This document shows, in pieces, positions 1 through 12,129 of a stretch of 64,000 bases of DNA. How positions within the stretch are numbered: position 1 is the first letter of the stretch; each line of letters starts with the position of its first letter. The stretch lies in NCBI GenBank assembly GCA_021234535.1, contig CM037833.1, forward strand, positions 1,477,347 through 1,541,346, given 5' to 3'. The translations under genes were made by a program, and so were the position numbers. The notes under the pieces are model-generated. The model was not told the origin of the DNA. It saw nothing but the letters and a program-made list of their open reading frames with translations, and did no database searches. The stretch is from Stichopus chloronotus. Taxonomy: Eukaryota > Echinodermata > Holothuroidea > Aspidochirotida > Stichopodidae.

Positions 1-3000
1 TCTCAGAAAGGTTGCGCAATACTTTGCTGATTGGTAGATCACAAATGGCAACCGTCTCACATCATTACGTAGGTCAACCATTTGCCCTTTGATTGGTCAA
101 TGTCATCATCTATCTCGTGACCCTTAGCAGTTCGGCGTGGGTCAATGCATCGATTTCGCTACGAGGTCGACACTGGCTGTCTGACCATCAATCTATCAAC
201 GTCTGTCTGGCGTGTACTATGTAGGCCTCCGCCATCTTACCTCTCCGTCGGTCTCTCTCTACCTTTCATCATCCTCATCTTGATTTTTGCTTAACTTATG
301 TATGTGCCAGTCGAATCATCAATACATGGAACTCTAACCGCTAAATCTTACTGTTTATTCTTCTCTGGATTCTGTGTTCTGACGTCTCTCTCACTCTGTG
401 TTGTCAACTACGTAAACATCCGTCGCTGGGGCAGTCATATCAAGACTGTAAACACCAAAACCCCAACCTAACCTCACACAATAGATGCGCCATCCATGTA
501 AAAATCAAGAATTATTAGTCTTAGAGTTTACCTTTTCCCAGCCAGTAATATCTGAGGGGCCGCCGTGGCCAACGGAGGGCCATCGGAGGTTCGCTGGCTG
601 AGCAAAATCTTACATGATGCGTCACGGGTTCTTAATCAGCATCGCTGCCATCGTCAGACCGCCCTCGAGCCACCGGATATTTCTCAGAGTGGCCTTAATT
701 ATGAAGTCCGTCATTGGGCCGAACAAGCTTTGCTAGGGTCTTACTTTAACTACCTGTCCTACTTAAACATCACGTTCGGTGTTGATTCCAAATATTACTG
801 AATTTCGTATAACTGAATTCTCAGATTTTCCAAAGCAGAGGTGACACCGATTCCTCCCTACCCCCTCCCCCTTCAACACAAACATAAGTTCACCCAAACG
901 TACTTACACCCATCGGACTCTGCCTACACCACTGGACGAAAAAAAAAAACCAAATGTGGCAGCTCGCACGCGGGGCCCTGTAAAAAGGACGAACCTGAAG
1001 AACAGGCAAGAGCTTACAATTGACGACAGCTTCAGTTTTTATACATAAGTTTGATACTCAGCCAGTTTCGTTAAATACAATCCATTCCACAGTTGTTGAA
1101 ATTTTATCTTCGGTACCACTTCTCCTGTTTCTCTAAGAGAAACATGTTTGTATGCCAGTCAACGTGCTTAGGAATAAATAGTTTTTAATGGAAGCATACC
1201 AGGTTTGAGAAACTGTTGATGCATGCTGCCTCATTTTAAAAGTTAAGAAAGTTCTTTGTTCTCTGGGAGTTGATCGAGGGAAAAACGACACCAAAACGTC
1301 CTCCCTTTAAGATGCGGAAACCCATGCAATACATCTACAGAAGTTGCTCCCCCTGACTCCGGCATTTTCACCGTAAGTCGTCGTCATCCTATCGATGAAT
1401 TGTTCTGATCTCCTCCTGTACCTGCTGTCAAAAGTCGTCTGGACTTTCCAATGCTGACAGAACCTATTTATTACCTATCAAGCCACCTGTTGAACTGTTT
1501 ACAATTTCTTGTACTTCGTAAATCGTTAACGTGTACATGTGACTGTGCAAGACGACGTGGTCACAACATTCTTCTTAAGTCTGGGCAGGCAAGATGTGAT
1601 AGACGATCCGACTGTTGCTCTCTGCTACGTATGTACTGTATAGCAGCTTGCCGCTGGATGACTGCTTGGCAGCGCTGTTAATCAGCACGTGCACTCGAAG
1701 CTGATGTGGCCATCTGTGTGCTTATACTGTATGGGTCAAAGGTTAGGTTTGTTTACATTCTATCCCATGTTACGTTTGAAAGCAATGTGTGAGCACACAC
1801 AAAGCAGGGGTGTATCAAATGTGGGCTTTACGCAGTGTAACGTGTACAAAGTAATTTTAAGTCCTTTTATTTCTTTTTAGCAATTGGGTTTACATAAACT
1901 AGGAGGTTCAAATCTTAGATAGTTGTGTCGTATTATTGTTTTGATGTCTCCAGTGTTGGCTACACGCCACCCGAGTTTAACGAATACTGTGATTGAATAA
2001 TGTGCTAGGGTCAGACAGATATGTGTCAATTATCGTTGTGTAAGTGTGTTGCAATTGTGTGTACAAAACCTGCACATAACGCTTGTGTGTGAAAACCTGG
2101 GAACATCAATTCGACGTAACAGCTGGTGAGTCGTTGCTAGCTTCGATGTTTGATTTGAGGTGATGACGCCAACATGTTTCTCTCGAACGTATATTTTTAG
2201 TTCAAAATATGCCGATTTCAATGAAGAATTTCTCTGTGTCAAACAATCCCACGGGAAAAGCTTTGATACATTTGGGACTAAAAAATATGATTTACCAGAC
2301 AAACGTAATGTGAACTACCATCAGAAAAGCCTGCTTAGTTGAATGTATTCCTTACCGACAGAATTTTCAAGTCCAACGATGTTCATGCGCCCTCATTCTG
2401 TTATACATTTGTCCTATACACGCGTTCCTCATTTAATCGGGGAATTCCTACAAACCACCGCCATTAAGGATTTATACCACAATGCAGGCACTTTGTTACA
2501 ACTTACACGATGCAAGACGACAGGCAGTCTAGAGCAATTGCTGTGTACATAACACATAGTTACGTTGTGGCTTCCAACGACGCGGTATGAATATACGGTA
2601 TACTAACACCATAATTGTTGGTTTTCTCAAACTATAGGGCTGTCCGCTTAAGATATTGTCCAGTATGGTAGGTGTAATTTGTTTTTTAAAGTTCATGTTT
2701 GAATGTAGTGTTATATCATCATCGAGTTGTTATAATACAGGTACAGTTTGATCGGACGATGTGTGACTATGTGTCACTTAATAATCCTTCATTTTACGTA
2801 CGAATCATGTATTGGATTGGTTATTTAACTTTACTACACAAAACATTTTGTGCGTTGTGTTTGGAAGTAGTACTGTAGGCCTATATTACATACGATTATG
2901 CAGTTAATGAAGGTCTGATAACTTAATGTAAACGAAATATACTGGTTTATGATCTCTTAACATGTATGGGAATCAACCCGTTCTTTCCAGAACTATCTAC

Positions 3001-4822
3001 ACTAGTCTACATTGCACATTATGTGCATATGACCATGTCGTTGAACACAAACATAATATTATGACAACCAGTGCGTACGGCCTGAGGAGGTGTGGTCAAC
3101 TCCTGTTTCAAGTGATATACACTGGCTAAAACACGGACCTCTTAAAAAGGAGTATCCTATCTTTTGATTTGGCACATTACATATAGTGCACCCTATATGC
3201 TAAGTATGGTATAATTCTTCTGGATATCGTATCTGCTGCATTCCAGAACTTTATTTTCATTGAATGCGAAAATAGTGTGGCCTTCCCTTGCCATTGCAAC
3301 TGATGTGGGCCTAGGTTGGCGTGGATGGGCAACCCCCAGCGGACAATCTTCCCCCGAACAATGTCCCACACAAGCATGGTATCTCAGTTTACTGTAACTG
3401 GTGTAATTCTCCATTGCACAATTACACCACCTCATCCTACCTCAGACCTACACCTATTTGTAAAAAAATACAAAACACCCTGACAGGGACAATGACCTCA
3501 ACTACATTATCATGAGATACATGCAGTTGGTTAAAGGGAAATAGAGCGTTTAGATTATAACCTCATGGCACACAAGGAAGATAGCATTAATCATTGCTAA
3601 ACCTTTCGCTCTCACCAATAAACATTTGCAAAAGCTTCTATTCCTCACAACGTCATGTATGTGATGAGTAAGTGCATGTTTTGAATTTCGAAAAGTTTGG
3701 GTGAACAAATTGTGGTTGAGTAACAAATAACTAAATTTCTGCCTGTGAGAAACTTATTTCTTGAAAAGAAGGCTACTGTCCTTCCTTATTTTGAATAATC
3801 TAACATATTCTATGTCCACGAACATTGGTTTTACAATTATGGTTGTTTTCTATAAAACAAACGCCTTATTTCCCTTTAACAAAGAATTTAAATAGGACTA
3901 TGACCTACTTTCAACAACATAATAACATCAGTTGGTTTGCCAGAGATATTCAGTTACTATCAATAGCTCTTTTAAATGCTTGGAATTGGACTCCTTATGT
4001 TAAAGATGATTACGTGTGCACTGACAAAACAAAAGAATATGATTATGTCTGATCCTATGTTTTCTTTATGTGGAAAATGTACACGAGAAATCGTTCATGG
4101 ACAGAATACGTCACGAACATCCAGAGAGCGGAAATGACGAAAACGGCAGTAAAAAAAGAGAATTCATATCTGGAAATAAACGGTCTATAATATAATTATT
4201 GCCAATATAGAATAAACATGCATCAGTTAAGGTCTCGCTGGTGTGTAGAAATCATAATACAAAAGTCGTCCCCCATAGCAGATGTAGGAATTGAAGTAAG
4301 CACTGTATTTACAAACAAACTACAAGCTAATCACCTGATTTCGGCGTCATGGATCAGCTATTTAAACCAACTGAATATTCATTAGTTACTAGTATACCTC
4401 CCAATGTCTTGTTCAAAGAAGCTCGCGATGAAATTGACTGAAAACTGTCAACTATTACATTATCGTTTTCTTCACTTTTTGCCCTTAATGTATAAGAATT
4501 TGATATTATATAGCAGACTTTATCACTTCAAGTATTTTCTTTTCAAATTGTCTGAAGTGTTCAGTCAAACACATACTAAACTTTTAAACACGAACTTTTA
4601 CCCTTTTTATTTTTTGCATACGCCTGCAATATTTCTAGCTTTCTGCATGTGGTCACTGCCACTCAGTTTGCACTTACATGTGTTTAGAACGAAAAGTTCG
4701 CAACGCCAAGCATGACATTTGTTTTCGTATAATCATTATTTTAGACAATTTCAGTAAAAAATGATGAGATGTGATGTATACATACAGTATTTGCACGTAC
4801 TATGTATTTCATTCCTCAACAG
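1..4822. other. No supported gene; upstream of receptor gene A
   Basis: I found no convincing exon here. Open frames are short and lack recognisable domains. The longest GC-richer one (about 556-801, +) has no ATG, opening at GTG, and resembles nothing I know. Another (4404-4715, +) is rich in F, L and Y, as expected of chance frames in AT-rich DNA. The promoter of gene A should lie just before 4823, but I see no clear TATA box or initiator that I would name. Confidence 0.5.
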
Positions 4823-4883
4823 ATGGCAGTCGCAAGAATCATTTTTCGATTAATCGTCGTATGGTTGACGATAAATTTATTTG
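4823..4883 (+). CDS. Receptor gene A, exon 1: signal peptide
   Basis: This is the proposed first coding exon of an Ig-type membrane receptor. ATG at 4823 opens 20 codons beginning MAVARI, followed by a hydrophobic run (LIVVWLTINLF) of the kind that directs secretion. The exon ends in phase 1 at a good donor (G|GTAAGA). The next exon begins after CAG with the two bases that complete a Gly codon, so the join is in frame. A short signal-peptide exon ending in phase 1 before phase 1-1 Ig exons is the classic layout of Ig-superfamily receptors. I chose this ATG because of the hydrophobic run and the phase match. No transcript evidence is available to me. Confidence 0.7.
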
Positions 4884-4969
4884 GTAAGATTTCTGTAAGC
4901 TCATATATCAGTGAAATACATCTTAGACAGTTATTATGAATGCACTGTGGAGAAAAGGACATTCATACA

Positions 4970-5480
4970 TGCTTGGGAAAAATCCTCAACTCATATTGGC
5001 CCAGTTTAGTCAGGTGACCGTTGGGTTATCCGCTAATAAACCAAGTGGAAAATATAAGTCACAGTTAATCACTGGTGGATGAATAAAATAAAACCGTTAC
5101 TCTACAGTGCATTTTTCTTTTAGTCTGCTCTATCTTACACAATGCAATGGCTAATACCATTACTAGTAATGGTGAAATAACGTTGATTGGAAGTTCGAAA
5201 ATTTAATGTTAGTATTTCGCGCAAAGAATCTTGTGGAGATGTTGTAAATTTGTTACCTTTTCTCGGGGTTTCTTTCCAATAGGAATGCGGTTATTTAAGA
5301 ACCAAATTAACCTTCTTCGTCTTTTTTTAAATCAAAACCTCGCTTGTATGTATTAACAAGGTTAATCAACTTTGAACTTATGTAAAAGCTGGGGTTAACG
5401 CTATCGCTGGATGCACCCGCGATCGTGCGTTATCTTACAGCTAATACACAGTCCAGCGTTTTAATTAACCTTTAATTATT
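4970..5480. repeat. Dispersed repeat inside intron 1 of gene A
   Basis: This is the shorter partner of 18535-19730, sharing three phrases in the same order. It includes the ATTGGCCC/CCTCAAC segment that also appears in opposite orientation at about 43020 and 61740. Its end part can form an imperfect hairpin from GCTGGATGCA and GTCCAGCG. Confidence 0.55.
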
Positions 5481-5843
5481 GAAGTTGTTACTGCACATAA
5501 AATATCAGGAAGTAGTTTTAGCACTAAAAGTATTGTCGCTACCTTTAAATGTATTTGGTCTACTTCTATTCGACATAACTAAGTATCAAATAATGTTACA
5601 GTACTATTGCGAATTGTGTAGTCTTTATGAAAGGCATGGCTGGTTGCATAATGTTAAAATTCGTCAATCGACAATCGTTTCATGGCATTACATCCGAAAT
5701 TGTCAGTAGTGGCAAATCTTTATTTTTTTTTTCTATTCTCATGTATATTTATGTTTGTGCAATCTTCCCATATGCCTCCCTCCCCCTAAAAAAATCGTTG
5801 CTTCTATAAATCATACTTTTCATGGTCATGTTTGAAATTGCAG

Positions 5844-6173
5844 GTGACATTCAGGCAGACTATACTTGCGAGTCACCTCAGTATCTTCATGTTGGCCAGA
5901 AGGGTGCGATAAAGTGCAGGTTTCCAGAAAGTTTCTACGGAAGTTATTGGTATCTGGCTCAGAATTTGACAAGTGACGATCGTCCCTTCCTGTCATATCG
6001 ACAAGGCAGTACATCCGGGTCCGGGTATGACTCAGGGGAGTACGATGTAGCTTCTAATGGATCATTAATTATCAACACGGTTTCCTCTCAACACAATCGT
6101 TACTTCACGGTGAATATTTTGAGAAGTCCTACTGACGACCCACAACCTAAAAGCATTCACGTAATCGTCTATG
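5844..6173 (+). CDS. Receptor gene A, exon 2: V-like Ig domain without the usual second Cys
   Basis: This exon is 330 bp and phase 1-1, bounded by TTGCAG before and GTATGT after. It encodes about 110 residues forming one extracellular Ig-like domain. An early Cys (YTCES) is followed by the B-strand Cys (AIKCRF), an aromatic core at the C strand (GSYWYL), a Gly-rich loop (SGSGYDSGEYD), and a strand E/F region (GSLIINTVS then RYFTV). In standard V domains the last segment reads Y-x-C; here it is Y-F-T-V, so the canonical intradomain disulfide cannot form. The early extra Cys may pair differently. N-glycosylation sequons are present (NLT, NGS). The ligand is unknown; the role as a receptor ectodomain is inferred from the domain and its neighbours. 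Confidence 0.75.
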
Positions 6174-7305
6174 GTATGTTCGAAGCGAATACTGAGCTGT
6201 TGATCATGTGCAGTTGACTGTCCGTCTTTTGCCGTTTTCAACACGTTTTTATTTTTCTCCAAAAGCAGACAGCAGTATAAAGCTTTTATTCCTAATGTCA
6301 CATGTTATTGTACTTGACAGTTAAAAGTATTAGTATTAGCTCCTGAGAAACAGTGACCACTTGAAGGGCACTATAAGAATGAAATGTAGAAAATGTAAAA
6401 AAAAATGCAGAAATGTATCTAAACAATGGTATAGACAAAACTTACTTCACAAGTATAGCCAAAACAATTATTGACCCTGGATGTATGCATGTGTTCTTAC
6501 ATCATTCATAACTTAGGTTAACGATGAAGAAAAAGTTAAGTTGAAAGAATCCATTTTTAACTTGTTGTAAACATTTGAAATGACTACACCTACGTGTGAA
6601 CAAAAGATATCACGTGGTCATATTTCATTTCCAAATTGGTCCCTTACACGCTACATTCACATTTTGCGGTATACGTCTCTACGTTTCCTCCGTCTCATAT
6701 GCGTTAACATCAGAGAAATATCAAAAATATTTTTTCGAGATCTGTATACATTTTTAGATTAAAGATGGTATTTGAGTTATAAAAAAATACCACGCTCGGT
6801 AGACTATAAAGTGCAAGAAACAATGAAAGTCTTCAATGACGGTGTTCTCATTGTGCGTTTTCTTTCCAAAATACGCCAAAAATACGACCAAAACATGCAT
6901 ATACATGAGAAGTTTTTTTTTTTTTGTAATATATTCTAACAGTTAATGTTAGAAGTAATCGTGATTACGAACCTAAGCCATATCGCAATGTTCTCTCTAC
7001 GCTCTTAACTTTAATTGGCGCTTGCCTATATATTTCAATTACAGAAAAAACCTACAATGCATTTTGCAGAGGGATATTCCCTCCATTCAAAATAATAATC
7101 ATGTTTTTGGCATGACAGTGTTTCAGTTCGACGATTTGCTCTACTGCTATTTTGATAAGTACCATTTATTTTGATATGGAGGGTGTTAAGAAAGGTCGAA
7201 AACTTCCTACAAAATGGCTTTAGAGTGGATTATCTACAATAATACTTTTTACGAATAGTAAACATGATTATTATGTTGTGCTTTTTTTACCAATCTCCTG
7301 CACAG

Positions 7306-7957
7306 CAAATCCAGTCGGGCAATACCCAAACATTGGATGCGAAGACGAAAAACTATGTTTTGTAAAAGTGGAATCACCGACATCTTTAAGTTGTAGTATC
7401 GATGGTGTAGGAGATATCATTGACGATCTCTGGTGGGAATTAAGAAGCAAAAGTAGAATTGAATCTACCTCATCCCAACAGATCATTGTCCCAAGCAGTA
7501 CCAATGAACTTAATTCTTATCGTGTCGCTGTTACCGTTCCATTAGAAGAGTTCCCAGCTTTAAGTCTATACGTATGTTCATCAAAGAGTCCGGTCCCTGA
7601 AGTAGGTTCGAGTGAAGCTGCCATATTAGTGGATCATGGATCAAGAAAATCGAATAGACTTTCACCAATCCTCCTGGAGAAACGTCTGAATGAATCTGCT
7701 ACTATGGGATTCGATCGTGGTGCTGTCTTTTCTCTTACGTGGCAAAAAGAAGACGATGACGAGCCCATTGCTTGTAGTGTGTTAGCAACTGCCGGGGAAC
7801 GAATACAGAAGTTAAAACCGTGACGGTTTCAAATTGGAAGAAGACTTCTCTTTAACAATTAACGTCATCGACGAACGATATGTTGGCGTCTATATTTGTC
7901 TTTATAGTGAAGACGGGGTCACAACATCATACATATTATATGATGTTAAGATACAAG
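7306..7957 (+). CDS. Receptor gene A, exon 3: two Ig-like domains, with a frameshift near 7815
   Basis: This phase 1-1 exon is bounded by CTGCACAG before and GTAGGT after. Its first half encodes an Ig-like domain with a B-strand Cys (SLSCSI), a core Trp (DLWWEL) and an F-strand Cys (LYVCSS). The second half gives another Ig-like domain with a core Trp (LTWQKE) and a clear F strand (VGVYICLY), but with no Cys at the expected B-strand position (ATMGF). The frame that opens at 7306 stops at 7821. The F strand lies one base out of register and is open from just after a stop at 7813. Skipping one A in the AAAA run at 7814-7817 joins the two cleanly. This is either an assembly or read error, or a real inactivating mutation. 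Confidence 0.7.
7815..7818 (+). other. Single-base frameshift in exon 3 of gene A
   Basis: Frame 0 of exon 3 runs into TGA at 7821, while the conserved Ig strand F continues in the +1 frame. No splice pair lies between them, so an intron does not explain it. A four-A run sits at the switch point, which is the usual place for a homopolymer length error. If real, the protein loses its last Ig strands, the membrane segment and the whole cytoplasmic part. Confidence 0.65.
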
Positions 7958-8918
7958 GTAGGTCATATTTAAAAATATTCGAGTGTGGTGAAATACTTGA
8001 AGGTATCTTTAGTAGAAGAATAAATATGCAACCCTTTTCTTTCCTTCAAAAGTTTGGTAAGTTTCAGTTTGTTATGCATAATACAGCACGGTTGTGGTAT
8101 GGTCTCTTTCACTTATGTAAATGGAATGTTGTTTGTTCAAAGGTCATGAAAGTGTACCTGAACCCTTGATGTAATGCGATGACCTTTGATCAAGTAGCAT
8201 TCTGTGTGCAAGTATTTAGAGATTTAGAGAGGCACACAAGATAAACCAATGAACACGTATGTGTGGAACGTCAACCACTATTGCGTCAAATTTTTAAGTG
8301 AACCTGTAAATGGCAGATCATTTTTTGTCTCAAAACTGTTACGGAAATATACTTACCCCCGAGTTAGAAAAAGAAAGTGTGAAAGGTATATAAGATGTAT
8401 ATCATGGCTACCTACCCTCCTATAACATAAAAAAAATGGAAATATTTGTAGGTCGGAAAGTCCACACACTGTCGATTTGCCTTTATCACCTACTAACATG
8501 TACAAAAGTATCTGGGTTTATCTAATTTTGCCACTGTTATATCCATAATTGTCTCCATGTATAGTTTAAACATGTTGTTTTTCTGTGCGTCCAGCCAAAA
8601 AAAAAATTGCAATACAAACTTAAGTGTTGCGAAAAGATCCGAGGCAGGTGTAACCTCCATTCTGTTTCATATCGAACGTATCCTGACGCCTGTAAAACAT
8701 TCTTGTATCAAATTAAATACGTAGCTTTCACCATGTGTAATGCTAATCTCATGGACTTGTGTCAAATCACGATAACTACTAAATCACTCAAGTTGAACAA
8801 GTACTTATTGATCAGAGATACACAGAGGTGCAAAGAAAGCTACAATTTGTTGTTTAACTTACCAGTTTTTATGGCATTGGTATTTCTCACCTTCTGTTAC
8901 ATATATTTGTCTTTGTAG

Positions 8919-9023
8919 AAGAGGGAAATAAGGGACTTGATGCCAGAATAATTCTAGTCATCGTTGTCCCTTTGGTGATTCTTGTGGTGTTTATAACTGC
9001 TGTGTTGTTCGTGTTCCTGAAAC
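8919..9023 (+). CDS. Receptor gene A, exon 4: transmembrane segment
   Basis: This is a 105-bp, phase 1-1 exon between CTTTGTAG and GTAAGT. It encodes 35 residues: a short polar stalk (EEGNKGLDAR), then about 22 hydrophobic residues rich in V, I, L and F (from IILVIV through VLFVFL), ending in Lys-Arg as a stop-transfer signal. The size, phase and position after the Ig exons fit a type I single-pass membrane anchor. Confidence 0.8.
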
Positions 9024-9743
9024 GTAAGTAATGATAAACATTCAATCAAATTGCAAATTATGAAAACCTGTGAACGTATTCAAACAAAGTAGTTTCAGTT
9101 ATCAACATTACCTAGAACGAATCGCCCAATTGTTAAAAAACACTGCAAAGTAAGGTGATACATCGTGCACAACCAGCCATTTTTTCATGCATAAAATGTG
9201 TACGTGCAGCCAGTGGTAACCTAATGATTGAGGAATACAACTACGTAACGCTTATGATCTCTCTTTATGTGTAGTCGTCGTTGACTGCACCGTTACCGTG
9301 CGTCCGCCAGGTTTTTTTCTTTTTTAATATCAAATCAACTCTATCAATTGATGATGTGTATACGCTAAAGAAGGACTGATATGGGAGATGATGATACTAC
9401 ATAAAGGTATGTATTATGTGGGAACCGTTTATACATTGGGTACTTGGACGGAAGAGCGAATGGAAGCGACTGGTCGTGAACGGATTGGGATGAGACTGGT
9501 ATGTCCGTGGATAGTGCTGCGGTTTACATTCATGTTCATGCTTTTATTGCCTGCCTTTAGTTTATTCTTAACACTTGGAAAAAAAAATTGTATAGACCAC
9601 CATGGGGACGTTTATTTACTGTAGATCCCTTGACTACTATAGTGATTGAAAACGCTTTTCTCTGTTCCCTCTTTACAATAATTTACAAAAAAATAACTGA
9701 ACAAATATTCAGCTACGGTAACTTACTTTTTCTCTTATTTTAG

Positions 9744-9851
9744 GTCGTAAGAAAAAAACAAAAAGCGAATATGGTGATCAATCAGCGCCTGAAGGACATC
9801 CAATGATAAAAAAAACTGGTAATTATCATCAACCCACGACTTCGACGAAAG
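9744..9851 (+). CDS. Receptor gene A, exon 5: basic juxtamembrane tail
   Basis: This exon starts in phase 1 after TTTTAG. It encodes RRKKKTKSEYGDQ followed by a Pro/Gly/His-rich stretch. The Arg/Lys cluster directly follows the membrane exon and fits the positive-inside rule. One Tyr sits in an acidic context (SEYGD), but I see no ITAM or ITIM consensus. Two donors keep phase 1: GTAATT at 9819 (shorter form ending at 9818) and GTATAT at 9852 (the form given here, adding a Thr/Ser-rich end). I cannot decide between them, and both could be used. Confidence 0.65.
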
Positions 9852-10040
9852 GTATATCTTTTGGTATTCGGTGCTCACTGTAAGTGATTACATAACGTCA
9901 GCAATTACAGTCTTCTAGGTGTTTGTAAATATGCTATTAATATACAAGGTTCTTATTTACTGCAAAGGTATGCTGTAATTCATAACTAAATACGGTAATC
10001 ATTCAGTAGTAGTAATTCTTACTCTTGTATCCTTTTGAAG

Positions 10041-10132
10041 GACCTTCAAGCAAAGTAATCACTTTCAGAAATGAGAATCAAGCTGAGCACGATGAAATGT
10101 TAAAGATATTGGAAACGAAATCGGGAGCGCAA
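10041..10132 (+). CDS. Receptor gene A, exon 6: start of the cytoplasmic LRR-like region
   Basis: This 92-bp exon starts in phase 1 after TTTTGAAG and ends in phase 0 at CAA|GTAAGT. It encodes GPSSKVITFRNENQ and then an amphipathic stretch (EMLKILETKSGAQ). The residues resemble, at low identity but equal length (26 residues without gaps from the V of KVITFRN), the end of the exon at 53484-53603. I call it LRR-like only because of that match and the exons that follow. Its function is unknown. Confidence 0.6.
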
Positions 10133-10944
10133 GTAAGTGAAGTTGGATGACCTTTATTTTTATTTATTTGTTTTATTTTTTGGCAAGGAGTACATGATGA
10201 TAATGATGATTAAGGAAACGGAGACGGCGTTGTGATTACGGAAGAAAATAACAGCTGTTATAGCTATGTAACTGAATCGTGTGCAAAGACGTCAAGCTGT
10301 TTGCGTGGGCAACATGCCATTTAATGTCATTCAGACCAGGAATACGAAGGTGAAAAACCACATCTGTATTTCCAAAAGCCGATTCCAATGCCTCATTAAC
10401 TCCGTTTTACTTGTGATATGCATTATACTTAATAAATTATCTTCTCATAATTTAATGAGGAGCGTTACATAAAATTGGCTTAGACTAGTTAGTAGGCAAA
10501 CACCAACTGTTTTTTTTTTCTCTTCAAGATCTTAAAGAGAACATAACTTGACTCCAGAAACTACACCATAACTTACCAAGAAGTGTGTGGAACGTAGCAT
10601 TGCCACTCAACGATAGTGAGATTGCTTGTATACTGTATATTACACAATTGATTAATCGTGTTATTCTATTGCAAAAAAAACAAACAAAAAAAAACACCAC
10701 GTTGAAAACAATCTAAAGAGGTATTAATATGTTGGTCACCGACATACTAATACTTCTTTATTCAAAGTACGATGGAGCTAAAATGCTCGTCACAGTTTAT
10801 ACGTTAAATTATTAAGTATTTACAGTATCGTTAGTAATGATTGATGGTGACCTAATTAAAGCGTTTTGCTGGTGTTTCTTTTACAAGTGAAATGTTGCGC
10901 GATCCATTTTTACCATATTGATTGTAGGCTTCTACTTCTCATAG

Positions 10945-11147
10945 GTTAACCTTGAAAACAGCTTCCTGTCTGCGGACAATGGTGGCGCAGCTCTCCATTT
11001 AACTTCTGGGATTGTTTTACGTCCCACTATTACGATAAGAAGACTCGGCTTTAATTTTCCAAGTAATCAATGGCGAACATTTAATAGCAGTGAATTTAAA
11101 GATGTCCTTCAATACGCCGCTGGTTGTAAGTCATTGCAAGAGGTTAC
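10945..11147 (+). CDS. Receptor gene A, exon 7: LRR-like repeat (type A exon)
   Basis: This 203-bp exon lies between TCATAG and GTAAGT, in phase 0 in and phase 2 out. It reads LHLTSGIVLRPTITIRRLGF in the middle and ends with an LRR-like beta-strand turn (LQYAAGCKSLQEV) that continues into exon 8. It matches the exon at 47536-47744 in phase at both ends, in near-equal length (203 against 209 bp), in the LTSGI segment and in the closing L-x-E-V motif. The L-spacing resembles animal NLR-type repeats, but here it follows a membrane segment, so it should lie in the cytoplasm. Confidence 0.68.
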
Positions 11148-11461
11148 GTAAGTTGTCATGTAATGAGAAAAAAGTCATTCAGATATATCTGTATGCTTCA
11201 CAATAAATATTTGAGTTTCGTAGAACTCATCCTGTTGCCGCAGATGATTTTTGGTTTCTATTTCAAATTTACTTTATTATTCTTGAATTACTCTCTTAGT
11301 CTTAGTGAATAATATTGCTAAACGGTGAACTGCACTGCCATCAATTTTGGGAATAAATTAAGACGGAGCATTTTCATTTTCAAATTGTTGATAATCCGAA
11401 GTTATGTAAAAACAAAATATGTAAATGAAAACAAATGTTTTGATCTCTTATTTTCAAAAAG

Positions 11462-11526
11462 GTTTTCCAATTCACTTCTTCCTTTCGAGTTTGGAGACGA
11501 CATTAAAGACATTCCGAGAAAAACAA
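11462..11526 (+). CDS. Receptor gene A, exon 8: LRR-like repeat (type B exon)
   Basis: This 65-bp exon starts in phase 2 after TTTTCAAAAAG and ends in phase 1 before GTAAGA. Together with the last bases of exon 7 it reads T-FSNSLLPFEFGDD, completing the LRR-like strand (L-x-E-V-T-F-S-N-S-L-L-P). It pairs with the 77-bp exon at 48110-48186, which reads FGKCLLPLSF in the same phases. The acceptor has a weak polypyrimidine tract. Confidence 0.65.
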
Positions 11527-12055
11527 GTAAGATGGGCAGATTTGCATTAAAATTTTACGATTTTTCTAAATAAAAGAATGCATCAGTGGGTTGTCATTCC
11601 CAAACTGATTTCTTTAAGGGCAAAGAGTAGCTGTGGGGCACGTGTGATCGTTTAATTCAGGTTATTTTGACGATACATTAGAACATGTGTGATTGTTCAA
11701 TGTACTTTACCTCTGCACAGATTCCATCAGAGATGAAAACCAAAACTAAGCCGTGATTGACTTCAGTTGATTTAACGTTCGCAACGAGTCATTCGAGAAA
11801 GACTATTTTATGTTTTCTGAATTTGTTTTCTAAAGTGAGTCAGTGAAAAGCACCACTGTATTTACGATGAAGCAATGGTACCCAAATAGGTTCGTCCACC
11901 CTTAACTTTAGTTCCAACTTTATTATATCTCCCTTGAATTTTTCCTGAAAAAGTGCTCGCAAGATCATGCGTTTAAGTGGACCTCAGTTTGTAGAAAGTG
12001 AGGACCAGTTTCACATTCAATTAATCATTCACAATTTTACTTTCTCCATTTACAG

Positions 12056-12129
12056 TTGACTGGATAACAATACATCTCGGTACGTCACTCAAACTTAATT
12101 TCATGACCGGAAGATGGGAGGTATGTTGA
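12056..12129 (+). CDS. Receptor gene A, exon 9: possible last coding exon
   Basis: The exon starts in phase 1 after TTTACAG and reads DWITIHLGTSLKLNF followed by MTGRWE. Two endings are possible. If translation reads through, it stops at TGA 12127-12129. If GTATGT at 12121 is used as a donor, a phase 0 exon could follow at 12498 (after TTTCAG), open to a stop at 12788; that sequence contains a palindrome and duplicated segments and looks repeat-derived. An ATTAAA near 12411 could serve polyadenylation for the first option. I favour the first option only weakly. Confidence 0.5.

Noticed and set aside
565..801. GC-richer 78-codon frame near the left end
   Set aside because: It has no ATG start, no recognisable family and no clear splice context. 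A true exon cannot be excluded.
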